Shown here one piece after another: positions 41,391 through 51,281 of a DNA stretch of 64,000 bases. Both the position numbers and the translations under genes were made by a program. The notes beneath the pieces are model-generated. The model worked only from the letters and a program-made list of their open reading frames with translations. It ran no database searches and was not told the origin of the DNA. The stretch is taken from NCBI GenBank assembly GCA_963700195.1, contig CAVOWQ010000033.1, positions 1-64,000 on the forward strand, given 5' to 3'. The stretch comes from AP-15 sp963700195. GTDB lineage: Bacteria > Pseudomonadota > Alphaproteobacteria > ATCC43930 > CGMCC-115725. The first letter of the stretch is position 1. Every line of letters starts with the position of its first letter.

Positions 41391-43568
41391 ATGGCATTCA
41401 AGGTCCAGGTAGGCCCACCGCAGGTCGCCATCCACCAAGGCCAGACGGTGCTGGTCAGCGAGCAAGACGGGCAGATCAACTGGCCGAGCGAAAAGGGTCT
41501 CTACTTCTTCGACACGCGCGTCGTAAGCAGTTGGCGGATATATGCCAATGGAGAACCCTGGGAGCTGCTGAACGGCGGCGCCATCAGCTACTACGCATGC
41601 CGCATTTTCCTCACCAATCGGTCCTTGCTCACGGAAGACGGCACGATCCCGCCGCGCACGCTCGGATTGACCATCAGCCGGTCGATCAGCGGCGGCATGC
41701 ACGAAGACCTCGACATCACCAACAATTGCATGAGGCCGGTAAGGTTTCAGCTCGAGATCGCGCTGCGCTGCGACTTCGCCGACATTTTCGAGGTGAAGTC
41801 GGGCCAGATCGTGCGCCGGGGCCGGATCACGACGGAGTGGTCGGAACCGCATCAGCATTTGCGCAACACCTACCGGAACGCCGACTTCAGCCGCGCAGTG
41901 ACGATTTCCCCGGCTCGTTCGCCTAAAGGGCCGGTATACGCCAACGGGCGGCTCAGCTTCGAAGTGGCCCTCGAACCGGGCAAGGAGTGGCATTGCTGCC
42001 TTCTCTATGCTTTGGCGGACGGCGATCGGCATTTTACTCCGCCGAGCGAGTGCGTTGCGCAATGCCAAGAGTCGCACCACGCCGAGACGCTGGCGGACTG
42101 GCTGAAACAAATTGTCAAGATCCAGACCAGCAATGAGGAATTCTATCGTCTGTTTCGCCAGGCGCTCGAGGACATGGCGGCGCTCCGCCTGCCGATCGCC
42201 GACACGGATCACATGGTCTTCCTGCCCGCCGCCGGACTTCCCTGGTTCTTAGCCCCATTCGGACGCGACAGCCTGATCGTCTCGCTGCAGAACACCCTTA
42301 TTTATCCGGAGTTTGCGCGCGGAGCATTGGCGATCCTCGGCGCCCTGCAGGCGAAGGAAGCGGACGACTACCGCGACGCCGAGCCCGGCAAGATAATGCA
42401 CGAGATGCGCTACGGCGAGCTTGCGCATTTCAAGCTCGTCCCGCACACACCTTATTACGGTACCGCAGATGCGACGCCGCTCTACCTGATTACGTTGCAC
42501 GCGGTCTGGCGCGCGACCGGCGATCGAGCGCTCTTGGAGCGGCATCTCGAGGCGGCAGAAGGCTGCCTCGACTGGATCGACAATTATGGCGACCGCGACG
42601 GCGACGGATTCCAAGAGTATCAGACACGCTCCCCAGTCGGTTACGAGAATATGGGCTGGAAGGATTCGGGTGATAGCGTCGTCTATCCCGACGGCTCGCT
42701 GGTCAAAGGGCCAAAGGCCCTCTGTGAGCTGCAAGGTTACGTCTACGACGCCTGGGTGCGTATGGCCGAGGTGTTCGATGCGCTCGGAAAGCCGGACCGC
42801 GCGCAGGCGTTGCGGGCGAAAGCCGGCGCACTGTTCGACCAATTCAACCAAGCGTTCTGGGATGAAGAGCTCGGCTTTTATGCCTATGCGCTCGACGGCG
42901 AGAAAAAGAAGGTGCTGACCGTCGCATCCAATGCCGGACACTGTCTCTGGTCCGGCATCGTGCCCGCTGAGCGCGCCAAGAAGGTGGTAGAGCGCCTAAT
43001 GGCGCCGGACATGTGGACCGGATGGGGCATTCGCACGCTTTCCGCCAATCATCCGGCATATAACCCCTACAACTATCAGACCGGCTCAGTCTGGCCGCAC
43101 GACAACGCGATCATCGCGCTGGGGTGCAAATTTTACGGCTTCAGTGCCGAAGCGGCGCGTATCGCGCACGACATCAGCACTGCAGCAAGCCATTTCCTGC
43201 TCAACCAGTTGCCTGAGCTGTACACCGCGTTCGAGCGCGACGAGACGACCTTCCCGGTGCAGTACATCGGAGCAAACGTGCCGCAAGCCTGGGCGGCCGG
43301 TTCAGCCTTTATGCTGACGCAGGCCCTGCTGGGCTTCCTGCCGGATGCGCCGCGCAACAAGCTTTATGTCGATCCCTCCCTTCCAAGGTGGTTGCCCGAC
43401 CTGACAGTGCAAGACCTCCACTTCGGTAAGCACAAGCTTGACATTCGCTTCTGGCGCGAGGGCGAAGAGACCGCGTTCGAGGTGATCAAGGGTGACCCCA
43501 AACTGGTTGAGCGCTGCGATATTGCGGCCAAGATCGCGCAGCTGAGGACCGCCTCCGATCCGATCTAG
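41391..43568 (+). CDS. amylo-alpha-1,6-glucosidase/glycogen debranching-type enzyme
   Basis: 725 residues with two domains. An N-terminal beta domain (about 1-230) has GLYFFDTRVVSSWRIYANGE, typical of 'glycogen debranching N-terminal' proteins. A C-terminal (alpha/alpha)6 barrel of GH15-like type (about 250-710) follows. Substrate-facing segments are APFGRDSLIVSLQ, GWKDSGDSVVYPDGSLVKG and NYQTGSVWPHDNAIIALG, which include the acid residues. No glycogen gene is nearby, so stress-linked glucan or trehalose-like metabolism is only a guess. Confidence 0.88.
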   Translation: MAFKVQVGPPQVAIHQGQTVLVSEQDGQINWPSEKGLYFFDTRVVSSWRIYANGEPWELLNGGAISYYACRIFLTNRSLLTEDGTIPPRTLGLTISRSISGGMHEDLDITNNCMRPVRFQLEIALRCDFADIFEVKSGQIVRRGRITTEWSEPHQHLRNTYRNADFSRAVTISPARSPKGPVYANGRLSFEVALEPGKEWHCCLLYALADGDRHFTPPSECVAQCQESHHAETLADWLKQIVKIQTSNEEFYRLFRQALEDMAALRLPIADTDHMVFLPAAGLPWFLAPFGRDSLIVSLQNTLIYPEFARGALAILGALQAKEADDYRDAEPGKIMHEMRYGELAHFKLVPHTPYYGTADATPLYLITLHAVWRATGDRALLERHLEAAEGCLDWIDNYGDRDGDGFQEYQTRSPVGYENMGWKDSGDSVVYPDGSLVKGPKALCELQGYVYDAWVRMAEVFDALGKPDRAQALRAKAGALFDQFNQAFWDEELGFYAYALDGEKKKVLTVASNAGHCLWSGIVPAERAKKVVERLMAPDMWTGWGIRTLSANHPAYNPYNYQTGSVWPHDNAIIALGCKFYGFSAEAARIAHDISTAASHFLLNQLPELYTAFERDETTFPVQYIGANVPQAWAAGSAFMLTQALLGFLPDAPRNKLYVDPSLPRWLPDLTVQDLHFGKHKLDIRFWREGEETAFEVIKGDPKLVERCDIAAKIAQLRTASDPI

Positions 43569-44156
43569 TGCTCGGACGCATTCAGATGATTCAATTCAAT
43601 GCCGCGTCCCCCTCCTTCGTTTTCCCAGCGAAGGCCACTGCGAAGGCCGGGAAGCATTTCCGCAATCGGCACCCGCCCCTGTCCTCTGCCAGAGGCAGGC
43701 TTTGCCGGTGTGGCGGAGTTTTGTGGGTCGACCAATGAAACGTCCTGAATGGATCTGAACACTAGTCGGTCGCAATTTGGCTTCCCGACTCGTAGAGATG
43801 CCCGCGTTGACCGCATCCATCTTAAATCGTTCAAGCGCGGCATGAGCTGCCTCCAGCTTGCGCCGCCGCCTCTCTAAATTGCTGGTCTCGCCGGCCCGGA
43901 CAAAGATCTCGACCACCCGCGGCCAGCTCGGCCGCCTCTCCGAGAATGATCGAACCAGTGGCGGCCGCATTGGTGATGGCCGCCATGGTGCCGCCGAGAT
44001 CGGCGGCGCCGCGCACCAGGCGAACGGCGTGGTTGCGCCGTAAGCAGTCGTTTACACCGCGCGTGTTAAACAGCGCCATAACTTATCTGGGCTGAGATCA
44101 TCTCCATCGCTGCCTAAGAGCCAATTGCGATTTTGGCCGCGGGCAGAGATACGCAC
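43569..44156. other. gene-poor stretch with a possible decayed minus-strand frame
   Basis: About 590 bases. On the minus strand an 82-codon frame (44079 down to 43831: MALFNTRGVNDCLRRNHAVR then AADLGGTMAAITNAAATG) appears to continue after a shift near 43925 into VVEIFVRAGETSNLERRRRK and LEAAHAALERFKMDAVNAG. This looks like one protein broken by a frameshift, but I cannot identify it, and it may be chance in GC-rich DNA. No RNA gene or clear repeat is seen. Confidence 0.3.
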
Positions 44157-44711
44157 GTGAGCAATTCGAAGAAACTGGCCCTGATCGCCATCGGCTACGT
44201 TCTCTCGGTCGTCGTAGGCTTTATCGCCGCCGCCGTTAATGAGGCGCTCATGCCCGACGACGTGGCGCAGGGTTCGCCGGGGATGGTCGCTTTCGGCGGC
44301 ATGATCCTGTTCATATTTGTCACCGGGTTTTTCAGCCTCGGCCCGACATGGTTCTTGCTGAAGCTGTTGGTCGCGACGGCGCCGCGCACCCTGCTGACCG
44401 CAGAGCTGCTCATCGCCGCGATGGGGCCGGTGAGTTGGCTCGCGGTGACCATCGTGGCGGTGACGACGCTGCCGGGCGGCCCCAGCCTCCAGAACGTGCC
44501 TCAGGCCGCCGCGCAACTGTTTGGCCTGTTCCTCGCCTTTGGCGCCATCTCACGCATGGTCCTCGGTCCGGTCTTGGTGGTGATTGAGGGAGTAACCTTC
44601 CTTCTGTTCCGTGGCGGCGTCGCCCGCGCGCTGCTGGCGGGGGCGATGTTGATGGACGTTGTTCCTATCGGCCTCTACGCGCTCCATTTTGCACGTACGG
44701 TCCACTATTAA
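44157..44711 (+). CDS. polytopic membrane protein of unknown function
   Basis: 184 residues from GTG at 44157 (VSNSKKLALIAIGYVLSVVV); a TTG at 44133 is possible. It has about five hydrophobic helices, including GMILFIFVTGFFSLGPTWFL and ALLAGAMLMDVVPIGLYALH. I do not recognise a family. It stands alone, with 260 unremarkable bases between its stop and the convergent GMC gene. Confidence 0.6.
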   Translation: MSNSKKLALIAIGYVLSVVVGFIAAAVNEALMPDDVAQGSPGMVAFGGMILFIFVTGFFSLGPTWFLLKLLVATAPRTLLTAELLIAAMGPVSWLAVTIVAVTTLPGGPSLQNVPQAAAQLFGLFLAFGAISRMVLGPVLVVIEGVTFLLFRGGVARALLAGAMLMDVVPIGLYALHFARTVHY

Positions 44712-44971
44712 ACGTCTGCCAGCGATCTTGCGGGCCCGATTAGTTAGGGGCCCGAGATTTTAGGGAAGCAGCGAACTAACTTCGTTCCGTCGATCGTCAG
44801 CTCAGCGTAGCTCCCACGGTGACGGTCTCCGGTCTAGGCAATGACAAAAAGGGGCACAAAGACGCGCTCTTGCCGCGCCGATTTAACGGCAGGTGCCGGT
44901 TCAGGAAGCTGACCTTCGCCGCGACGCGCGGAAATTGACAACACGCGCCGAAACCGGTCGCTCAAGAATGG

Positions 44972-46573
44972 TCAGGTTGCTGCATTCAACACCATGTCTG
45001 CCGCTTTTTCACCGATCATAATCGACGGCGCATTGGTATTGCCCGATGTCAGCGTCGGCATGATCGAGGCATCGGCGATCCGCAGGCTCTCAATGCCGCG
45101 GACGCGAAGCTGGGCATCGACGACTGCCATTGGGTCGGACCCCATCTTGCAGGTGCCGACCGGGTGGTAGGTGGTTTCTGCCGCTTGCTTCACCCAGTCG
45201 AGGATTTCCTCATCACTGGTCCGATTGGCTCCGGGCGCGACTTCGCTCATCTGAAAGGGGGTCATGGCGGGGGCGGTCATGATCTCCCGAGCGATGCGCA
45301 CCGCGCGCACCGTCAACTCCGCGTCGGGCGGCGACGACAGAAAATTGAAGTTAATCGCCGGCGGTCGGCGCGCATCGGCCACGGTGATGTGAACGTGCCC
45401 CTTGCTCTCCGGGCGCATCGGGTGGGCATAAAGGGTCAGACCGGACTGCCGCGATATCCTAGGGCCTTTCGGGCTCGGCTCGGTTAGCATCGGGATCCAA
45501 CCCAGCATCAGGTCCGGTGCCTCCAGGCCCTCGCGCGAGCACACGAAGGCGCGGAGCGGGGCACCCGTCATCGCCAGCATGCCCTGCCGGGACAGCACGT
45601 ACCGCAGCACCTGGTGCGCCAAGCCGAGGCCGCGCCCCCGATCGTTGAAGGTGATGCCTTTTTTGCCGACCAGCCAGCGGGTGCGTGGAACGTAATGGTC
45701 GCGCAGGTTCTCGCCGACGCCGGGCAGCTCATGGCGCACCTCGATACCGAGATTGCGCAGACGTTCGGGCTGGCCGATGCCGGATAACTCCAGCAATTGC
45801 GGCGAGTTGAACGCGCCGGCGCTGACCACGACCGCGCCACCCGCCTGAGCCTCGCGCACCTCGCCAGCGACGGAATAGCGGACGGCGGTGCAGCGTCTCC
45901 CGTCGAGCACCAGCCCCTCGGTCAAAGCCTCCGTCTCGATATGCAGGTTCCGGCGGTTGCGGACCGGATCGAGATAGCAGCGCGCTGTGCTCATGCGGCG
46001 GCCGCCGGCAATCGTCGCCTGACTCATCGCGATGCCTTCCTGGCTGGCGCCGTTGTAATCCGGGTTGTGCCGGATGCCGACCTGCGCCGCCGCCTTGATG
46101 ATCGTCGCGAAAAGCAGATCGCGCGGTTCCGGGTTGGTGACGCGAAGTGGGCCCTCGCGACCGCGAAACGCATCGTCGCCCTCGCCGGCATAGCTTTCCA
46201 TGCGCTTGAAGAAGGGCAGGACCTCTGTGTAGCTCCAGCCGCGGTTGCCCATCTGCGCCCAGGTATCGAAGTCCTGGGCCTGGCCGCGGACAAACACCAT
46301 TCCGTTGATCGAGCTGGAGCCGCCGAGCAGTTTGCCGCGCGGCACCGGGAGCCGGCGGCCGTTGGTGCTCGCCTCAGGCTCGGAGGAATAGAGCCAGTTG
46401 GCTGCGGGGTTGGTGATCAGGCGGGCCATTCCGATCGGAATGAAGGACCAGGGATGGCTGGCCCGACCGGCTTCTAGCAGCAGCACCTTGTTGCGCAAGT
46501 CTGCCGACAGCCGGTTCGCGACGGCCGCACCGGCTGACCCGGCGCCTACAACAATGTAATCGTAGGTTTGCAT
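44972..46573 (-). CDS. GMC-family FAD-dependent oxidoreductase (choline dehydrogenase-like)
   Basis: 533 residues. The FAD-binding start is YDYIVVGAGSAGAAVANRLS, with GMC signature 1 in GKLLGGSSSINGMVFVRG and signature 2 in GAFNSPQLLELSGIGQ. The active-site His is in TTYHPVGTCKMGSDP, and the distal residue in GNTNAPSIMIGEKAADMVL. It oxidises an alcohol substrate, choline or another; the natural substrate is not readable. It heads the catabolic region. Confidence 0.93.
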   Translation of the reverse strand: MQTYDYIVVGAGSAGAAVANRLSADLRNKVLLLEAGRASHPWSFIPIGMARLITNPAANWLYSSEPEASTNGRRLPVPRGKLLGGSSSINGMVFVRGQAQDFDTWAQMGNRGWSYTEVLPFFKRMESYAGEGDDAFRGREGPLRVTNPEPRDLLFATIIKAAAQVGIRHNPDYNGASQEGIAMSQATIAGGRRMSTARCYLDPVRNRRNLHIETEALTEGLVLDGRRCTAVRYSVAGEVREAQAGGAVVVSAGAFNSPQLLELSGIGQPERLRNLGIEVRHELPGVGENLRDHYVPRTRWLVGKKGITFNDRGRGLGLAHQVLRYVLSRQGMLAMTGAPLRAFVCSREGLEAPDLMLGWIPMLTEPSPKGPRISRQSGLTLYAHPMRPESKGHVHITVADARRPPAINFNFLSSPPDAELTVRAVRIAREIMTAPAMTPFQMSEVAPGANRTSDEEILDWVKQAAETTYHPVGTCKMGSDPMAVVDAQLRVRGIESLRIADASIMPTLTSGNTNAPSIMIGEKAADMVLNAAT

Positions 46574-47510
46574 GTCCTCTTGCCCGCCCTCAGCCTTGAC
46601 GCCTTCTAATCAGGCACTATGCCAAGGGGGGATCAAGCCCGCCAATGTCTGCCCCACAAATGCTGTTCCTCGCTCCGCGGCTGTAGTGGAGTGCTATCCC
46701 GTGCCAATCTACCAGGAAGAGCCATTCCCGGCGCGACGGCTGACTGGCCGAGAAGGATCGAATCTGGCTGTTTCGCGGTGGCCTGGTGGATTGTCGGCGT
46801 CTCACGTGGCGATGGGCCCTTTCGCCGAAGATCCGCGGAAGATAGCTCCGGCCAAAACGCAAAAACCCCGCCGGGCACGCAGCCGAGCAGGGTGAGTCGT
46901 CATTGTCAGTCGTTGTCTCCAAGTATAACCGGGGTGTTTTAACGCCTCGACCCTCCAGACCCGCAGATCTGGAGGGCGAAGGCGTCAAGCTGCTGCTGTC
47001 TCCTCGGTAATGACCTCGGGGTTCGCAAGGAGCGACACCGCTCGGATTGCAGGCGCCGGGATTGATGATGACCGGCGCATCGCGAAAGCGGCTGCCATGG
47101 GGGCGTTTGGTTTCGGAGATGGGTGATTTCTCCGTTTGAGGAGCGGAGGATGCTCCTAACGGCCGCAGTCCGACGCATTGCTGCAGGTCGAGCTCACAAC
47201 TCTTCATGGATCACTGCATTGAGACCGGCCAGTAATTAATTCTCTGCCGATTTGCAGTAGATACATAATGATCGTTGATAGGAGTTTCAAGTATATCCAG
47301 GAATTATTTGTTTCGGCTATCTTGGTTCTCATGTATTGCCGATTACCGAACATGGGCCCTTAAATGTGTGGCGGGCCTTTCATGAAGCTGACAACGTTTC
47401 CCGCGCGCAAACGAGACACGCCTGCCGTCGGCACACGCGCTTGTTCCGTTTCCTGTCTGGCCCCAGTATCTGCAGAGTAAGCTGCGGGTCGCAACCAGAG
47501 GAAATGTCAT
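46574..47510. other. 937-base region with a palindrome and fragments only
   Basis: No solid gene. On the minus strand a short broken frame reads RPHGSRFRDAPVIINPGACN, then with one shift SLLANPEVITEETAAA and a stop at 46985; this may be a decayed small protein, not identified. On the plus strand a 29-codon frame (47150-47239, MLLTAAVRRIAAGRAHNSSW) follows a GGAGCGGAGG stretch; I cannot tell whether it is used. Near 47240-47340 the DNA becomes AT-richer, suiting a promoter for the luciferase-like gene at 47511. Confidence 0.35.
46942..46985. terminator. long imperfect hairpin, possible terminator
   Basis: Arms 46942-46959 and 46968-46985 pair at 15 of 18 positions, with the inner nine (CCCTCCAGA/TCTGGAGGG) perfect and an 8-base loop. 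It lies right after the stop of the minus-strand broken frame. On that strand the run after the stem is TTAAAACACC, which is not a classic U-tract, so it may instead be a dispersed palindrome. Confidence 0.45.
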
Positions 47511-48488
47511 ATGAAAGTCGGTCTGTTCATCAACACGCAGTTCCCGGAGGGCTTCAACCTGGCGGAATGCGTCCCGGAGACGGTCGCACAGGTGCGCGCA
47601 GCCCGTGACGCCGGATTCGCGTCTCTCTGGTTTCCGCATCACTGGCTGACCCATCCGATGCAGATGCTGCAACTTACGCCGGTCATGGGCTACCTCGCGG
47701 CGCACGCACAGGGCATGACGATCGGGCCGAACATCCTGATCCTGCCGTTGCTCAACCCGATGCATGTGGCCGAGGAAGCCGCCACCCTCGATGTGTTGAC
47801 CGGCGGCAACTACATCCTCGGCATCGGCCTCGGCTACCGACAGCCGGAGTTCGACGCCTTCGACATCAGCCTCGGCGAGCGAGCGCCGCGGTTCAACGAA
47901 AGCATCGCCTTGATGCGCCGGCTGTGGACTGAGGAGCGGGTGAGCCACAAGGGCCGGTTCTACACAGTCAACGACGCCGGCATCAGCGTGAAGCCGGTCC
48001 GCCCGGGTGGGCCTCCGCTCTATATCGCTGGGCAGGCCGCGGTGTCGGTAAAGCGGGCGGCGCGGATTGGCGATGCCTGGCTCATCGTCAACACCAGCGG
48101 GCTCGGCAAAGTGACAGCGCTGATGCAGACCTATCGTGCGGCGCTCAAGGAATACGGCCGGACCCCGATGGAGTTTCCGATCACCGCCGAATGCTATGTC
48201 GGTGAACGCCATGCCACGGCGCACGAGGAATGTCGCGGGCCGCTGGAGTACAAATACAACGCCTACGCATCTTGGGGACTGGAGAACCGCACCACACAGG
48301 GTTCGTTCGAGGATTTCGCGCGCGACCGGTTCATCATCGGCGACAAGGTGTCGGTGAAGGAGGAGATCGCACGATATCGAGAGCTTCTGGGTGTCGATCA
48401 CTTCATCATGCGCTGTCAGTGGCCAGGGCTACCGCAGGAGCAGGTGCTGAACTCGATCCGGCGGCTTGGCGAGATTTTCGCGTCGTAG
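47511..48488 (+). CDS. LLM-class (luciferase-like) flavin-dependent oxidoreductase
   Basis: 325 residues. The start KVGLFINTQFPEGFNLAEC with SLWFPHHW, then IGPNILILPLLNPMHVAEEA and LDVLTGGNYILGIGLGYR, is typical of F420/FMN luciferase-like enzymes. PPLYIAGQAAVSVKRAARIG and DHFIMRCQWPG complete the barrel. GAGGAAATGTCAT supplies the ribosome site. It is one of two such enzymes in this stretch and probably belongs to a catabolic set with the hydrolase and dioxygenase downstream. Substrate unknown. Confidence 0.87.
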   Translation: MKVGLFINTQFPEGFNLAECVPETVAQVRAARDAGFASLWFPHHWLTHPMQMLQLTPVMGYLAAHAQGMTIGPNILILPLLNPMHVAEEAATLDVLTGGNYILGIGLGYRQPEFDAFDISLGERAPRFNESIALMRRLWTEERVSHKGRFYTVNDAGISVKPVRPGGPPLYIAGQAAVSVKRAARIGDAWLIVNTSGLGKVTALMQTYRAALKEYGRTPMEFPITAECYVGERHATAHEECRGPLEYKYNAYASWGLENRTTQGSFEDFARDRFIIGDKVSVKEEIARYRELLGVDHFIMRCQWPGLPQEQVLNSIRRLGEIFAS

Positions 48489-48529
48489 GGATTCGGCGGT
48501 CTCGTGTTCAGCGGGAAGCAGGGTAGAAG

Positions 48530-48997
48530 TTGACTGACATCTACGTCGATGGTGATGCGTGCCCGGTCCGCGAGGAGATCTACCGCGTGGCGGCGCGTCT
48601 CAAGGTCAAAGTTTTCGTTGTCTCGAATGGCTCCCGCCCGATCCGGCCACCTGGGATGTCCAACGTGAGCATAGTGCTCGTCGGCGACGCTGCGGATGCA
48701 GCCGACGACTGGATTGCCGAGCGCGTCGAGGGCATGGACGTGTGCGTCACTTCCGATATCCCGCTGGCCTCACGCTGTCTGAAAAGAGGGGCGCGGGTCG
48801 TCGCCCCGACCGGAAAACAGTGGACAGAAGCGAATATCGGCAATGCGCTTGCCGGTCGCGAGATAGCCCGGCATCTGCGGGAACTAGGTACGACCACCCG
48901 TGGACCGGCCCCGCTAACCAAGAGGGATAGGTCCCGGTTCCTCGGCGCGCTCGATACGGCCGTGCAGGCTGCATTGCGCGAGGCGGCGCGGAGTTAA
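48530..48997 (+). CDS. YaiI/YqxD family protein (DUF188, PIN-like)
   Basis: 155 residues from TTG at 48530. IYVDGDACPVREEIYRVAAR and VSNGSRPIRPPGMSNV open the family fold. DAADDWIAERVEGMDVCVTS and DIPLASRCLKRGARVVAPTG hold the conserved aspartates of this PIN-like nuclease-related family. LTKRDRSRFLGALDTAVQ is the usual end. No activity is established. It follows the luciferase-like gene by 41 bases. Confidence 0.93.
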   Translation: MTDIYVDGDACPVREEIYRVAARLKVKVFVVSNGSRPIRPPGMSNVSIVLVGDAADAADDWIAERVEGMDVCVTSDIPLASRCLKRGARVVAPTGKQWTEANIGNALAGREIARHLRELGTTTRGPAPLTKRDRSRFLGALDTAVQAALREAARS

Positions 48998-49023
48998 GCC
49001 GATTTCGCGATATCGGTGTATCC

Positions 49024-49170
49024 ATGGCGGAGCTCTCCGGCTTCAGCCAGCAACACATAAGCGGTTTTGAGCAGGGCCGACGCAACCCTACGATCGTCAG
49101 CATCTACGAGCTGGCAACCGCCCTCGGGGTCGGCCACGTGGAGCTCGTGCGCTTTGCCGCCGAGGAATAG
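49024..49170 (+). pseudogene. XRE/Cro-type helix-turn-helix protein, N-terminally truncated
   Basis: The 48-codon frame reads MAELSGFSQQHISGFEQGRR then NPTIVSIYELATALGVGHVE and LVRFAAEE. This is the recognition-helix half of a Cro/CI-type domain: SGFSQQxISxFExGRRNPT then the A-x-x-L-G-V helix. The first helix is missing; the sequence upstream runs back into the stop of the YaiI-like gene. It could be translated from its ATG but would lack a full domain. Too short for routine gene calling. Confidence 0.65.
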
Positions 49171-49258
49171 CGTCCTTACGGGATGCCAAACAAAAGCGGC
49201 TTGGAAATCTCGGCAAGCCCCGGCGATGATAATCAGAGTCTGAACCCAAGGAGGTCGG

Positions 49259-50036
49259 ATGACCAGGACAATGTCGTTGGCCGGAACGACCCTAGAGCTT
49301 GTGGAACGTGGTCGCGGCCGCCCACTGCTGTTCTTGCACCCGGGTGAAGGGTTGGCTCCGGAGAAACCATGGCTCGAACTCCTGTCCCGGGGATATCGGG
49401 TAATCGCGCCGTGGCATCCGGGCTATGGGAACTCGCCGTTGATCGATGGCTCCGGCTTTGTCGATGATCTTGCATACCTCTATCTCGATCTCGCCGCTGA
49501 TCTCAAACTTGAGAATGCGGTGCTGGTCGGCGCCTGTTTCGGTGGTTGGATCGCGGCGGAGATGATGGTGCGATCGACCGCTCGGTTCTCCCATCTCGTC
49601 CTGGTCGATCCGCTCGGCATTAAGATCAGCGGCCGGGAGGAGCGGGACATTGCCGACATGCACGCGCTGCCACGGGCCGAGTACCTGAAATTGGCCTGGG
49701 CTGACCCGGCGAAGGGCGATGTCGATTTCACCAAGCTGCCGGAAAGCGAGCTGACAGCGATCGTCCGCGGTCGCGAGGCCTTCGCGCTCTATGGGTGGAA
49801 GCCCTACATGCACAATCCGCGGCTCAAACGCTGGCTGCATCGGATTGACCTTCCGACGCTAGCTGCTGTGGGGCGCGGAGGACCGCATCGTCACGCCGGC
49901 CTATGGCGAAGGCTGGCGTCAAGCGATACCAGGAGCCCGGCTCGAGATCATTCCGCAGGCCGGCCACTTCCCTCACTGGGAACAGCCCGAAGCGTTCGTC
50001 GAGCGCCTTTCGGCCTTTGTCGACCAAAACGGCTAG
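49259..50036 (+). CDS. alpha/beta hydrolase with a cysteine nucleophile, one frameshift
   Basis: HPGEGLAPEKPWLELLSRGY has the HG-like oxyanion loop. The nucleophile elbow is VLVGACFGGWIAAEMM: Cys replaces the usual Ser. The acid and His lie in LWGAEDRIVTPAYGEGWR and IIPQAGHFPHWEQPEAF, but in another frame; one extra base near 49863 (CTAG-CTGCTGTGGGGC) must be removed. Corrected length is about 259 residues. A GGAG site precedes ATG 49259, and the second luciferase-like gene starts 14 bases after the stop. A Cys nucleophile occurs in dienelactone hydrolases; lactone, ester or C-C bond substrates are possible. Confidence 0.8.
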
Positions 50037-50049
50037 AAGGAGAGACCTC

Positions 50050-51247
50050 ATGCGCGTCTGGTATTTCTCGGAAATGGCCTACCACCCGGCGTGGGAGGAG
50101 GGGCTGAAGCGCGGGTCGCTTCGCGTTGTGCTGCCTAACATCAATTACGATCCCAAGATCGGGCACCAGCTTCTCAACCGCTATCTCGACGAGTTCGCAC
50201 TGTGCGACGAGGTCGGCCTCGACATCATGGTCAACGAGCACCACAGCACGTCGACATGCCTTACCGTCTCGGTGCCGATGGCGCTCGCAATCATCGCCCG
50301 TGAGACCAAGCGATCGCGGCTGCTGTCGCTCGGGACGCCGATCGCAAACCGGCCGGATCCGGTGCGTGTTGCCGAGGAGATGGCCTGGCTCGACGTATTG
50401 TCGGGCGGGCGGCTGGAGATGGGGCTGGTCAAGGGCGCGCCCTTACGAGATCGCGCCGGCCAACAGCAATCCGGCCAATCTCATGCGCCGCTATTGGGAG
50501 GCACACGATCTTATCCTCAAAGCAATGTCGACGACGGACGGCCCGTTCAACTGGGAGGGCGAGTTCTTTCACTACCGCAACGTCAACATTTGGCCGCGAC
50601 CGTACCAGCAGCCGACGCCACCGGTGTGGATGACTGGATTGAGCCCCGAGACTGGCCGCATGGCTGCCGAGCGCGGCCACGTGGTTGGGACTTTGCTTTC
50701 GCTGTCGGCCGCAGGCCCGATGTTCGCGGCTTATCGCAAACGAGCGCAGGAGCTTGGCTGGACGGCGGGTCCCGACCGTTTTGCTTATGCGGCGGTGGTC
50801 GGCGTCGGGGCGACTCGCGAAGACGGCCTGCGACGCGCCAACCTTGCCGCCGACTATGTCCGCACCTCGCCGGTCGTGGCAGAGGCGTTCACTAACCCGC
50901 CCGGCTACAACTCGCTTTCCGCCAACGTCGCGATGCTCAAGGCGGGCGGCAAGCGCGGCGGCTTCGTCAGAGATCGGCAAGGCAATCCGGTCGAACAGAC
51001 CACCGCGTCAATCGAGCAGTTGATCGAGAGTGGCACCTGCTTCGCCGGAACACCGGACGATGTGTACAACCAGATCAAAGCGCTCAGCGACAGCGTCGGC
51101 GGGTTTGGCCATTTGTTGATGTTCGGCCAAGGCGGTTTCCTCGACCATAAAGATACCGTCGCGAACATGACGCTGTTTGCAAAAGAAGTGCTGCCGCGCC
51201 TACGGCAGCTCAATCCGGAGCCTCAGAGAGCAGCCGCAGCAGAATAA
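50050..51247 (+). CDS. LLM-class (luciferase-like) flavin-dependent oxidoreductase, one frameshift
   Basis: Starts MRVWYFSEMAYHPAWEEGLK behind AAGGAGAG. DEVGLDIMVNEHHSTSTCLT and SLGTPIANRPDPVRVAEEMA then LDVLSGGRLEMGLVKG are clear family blocks. One extra base near 50441 (GCGCCC-T-TACGAG) separates KGAP from YEIAPANSNPANLMRRYW; the rest, to QLNPEPQRAAAAE, is intact. Corrected length is about 399 codons. EHH near residue 60 is the usual flavin/substrate His segment. It is in a tight run with the hydrolase before and the dioxygenase after. Confidence 0.83.
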
Positions 51248-51281
51248 TCGAACCCAAAACATGCTTTTTCCGGAGGCCGTG

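Noticed and set aside
46617..47207. 196-codon minus-strand protein
   Set aside because: Low-complexity Arg/Ser/Pro translation crossing a hairpin; only about 30 codons look protein-like and they need a frame change.
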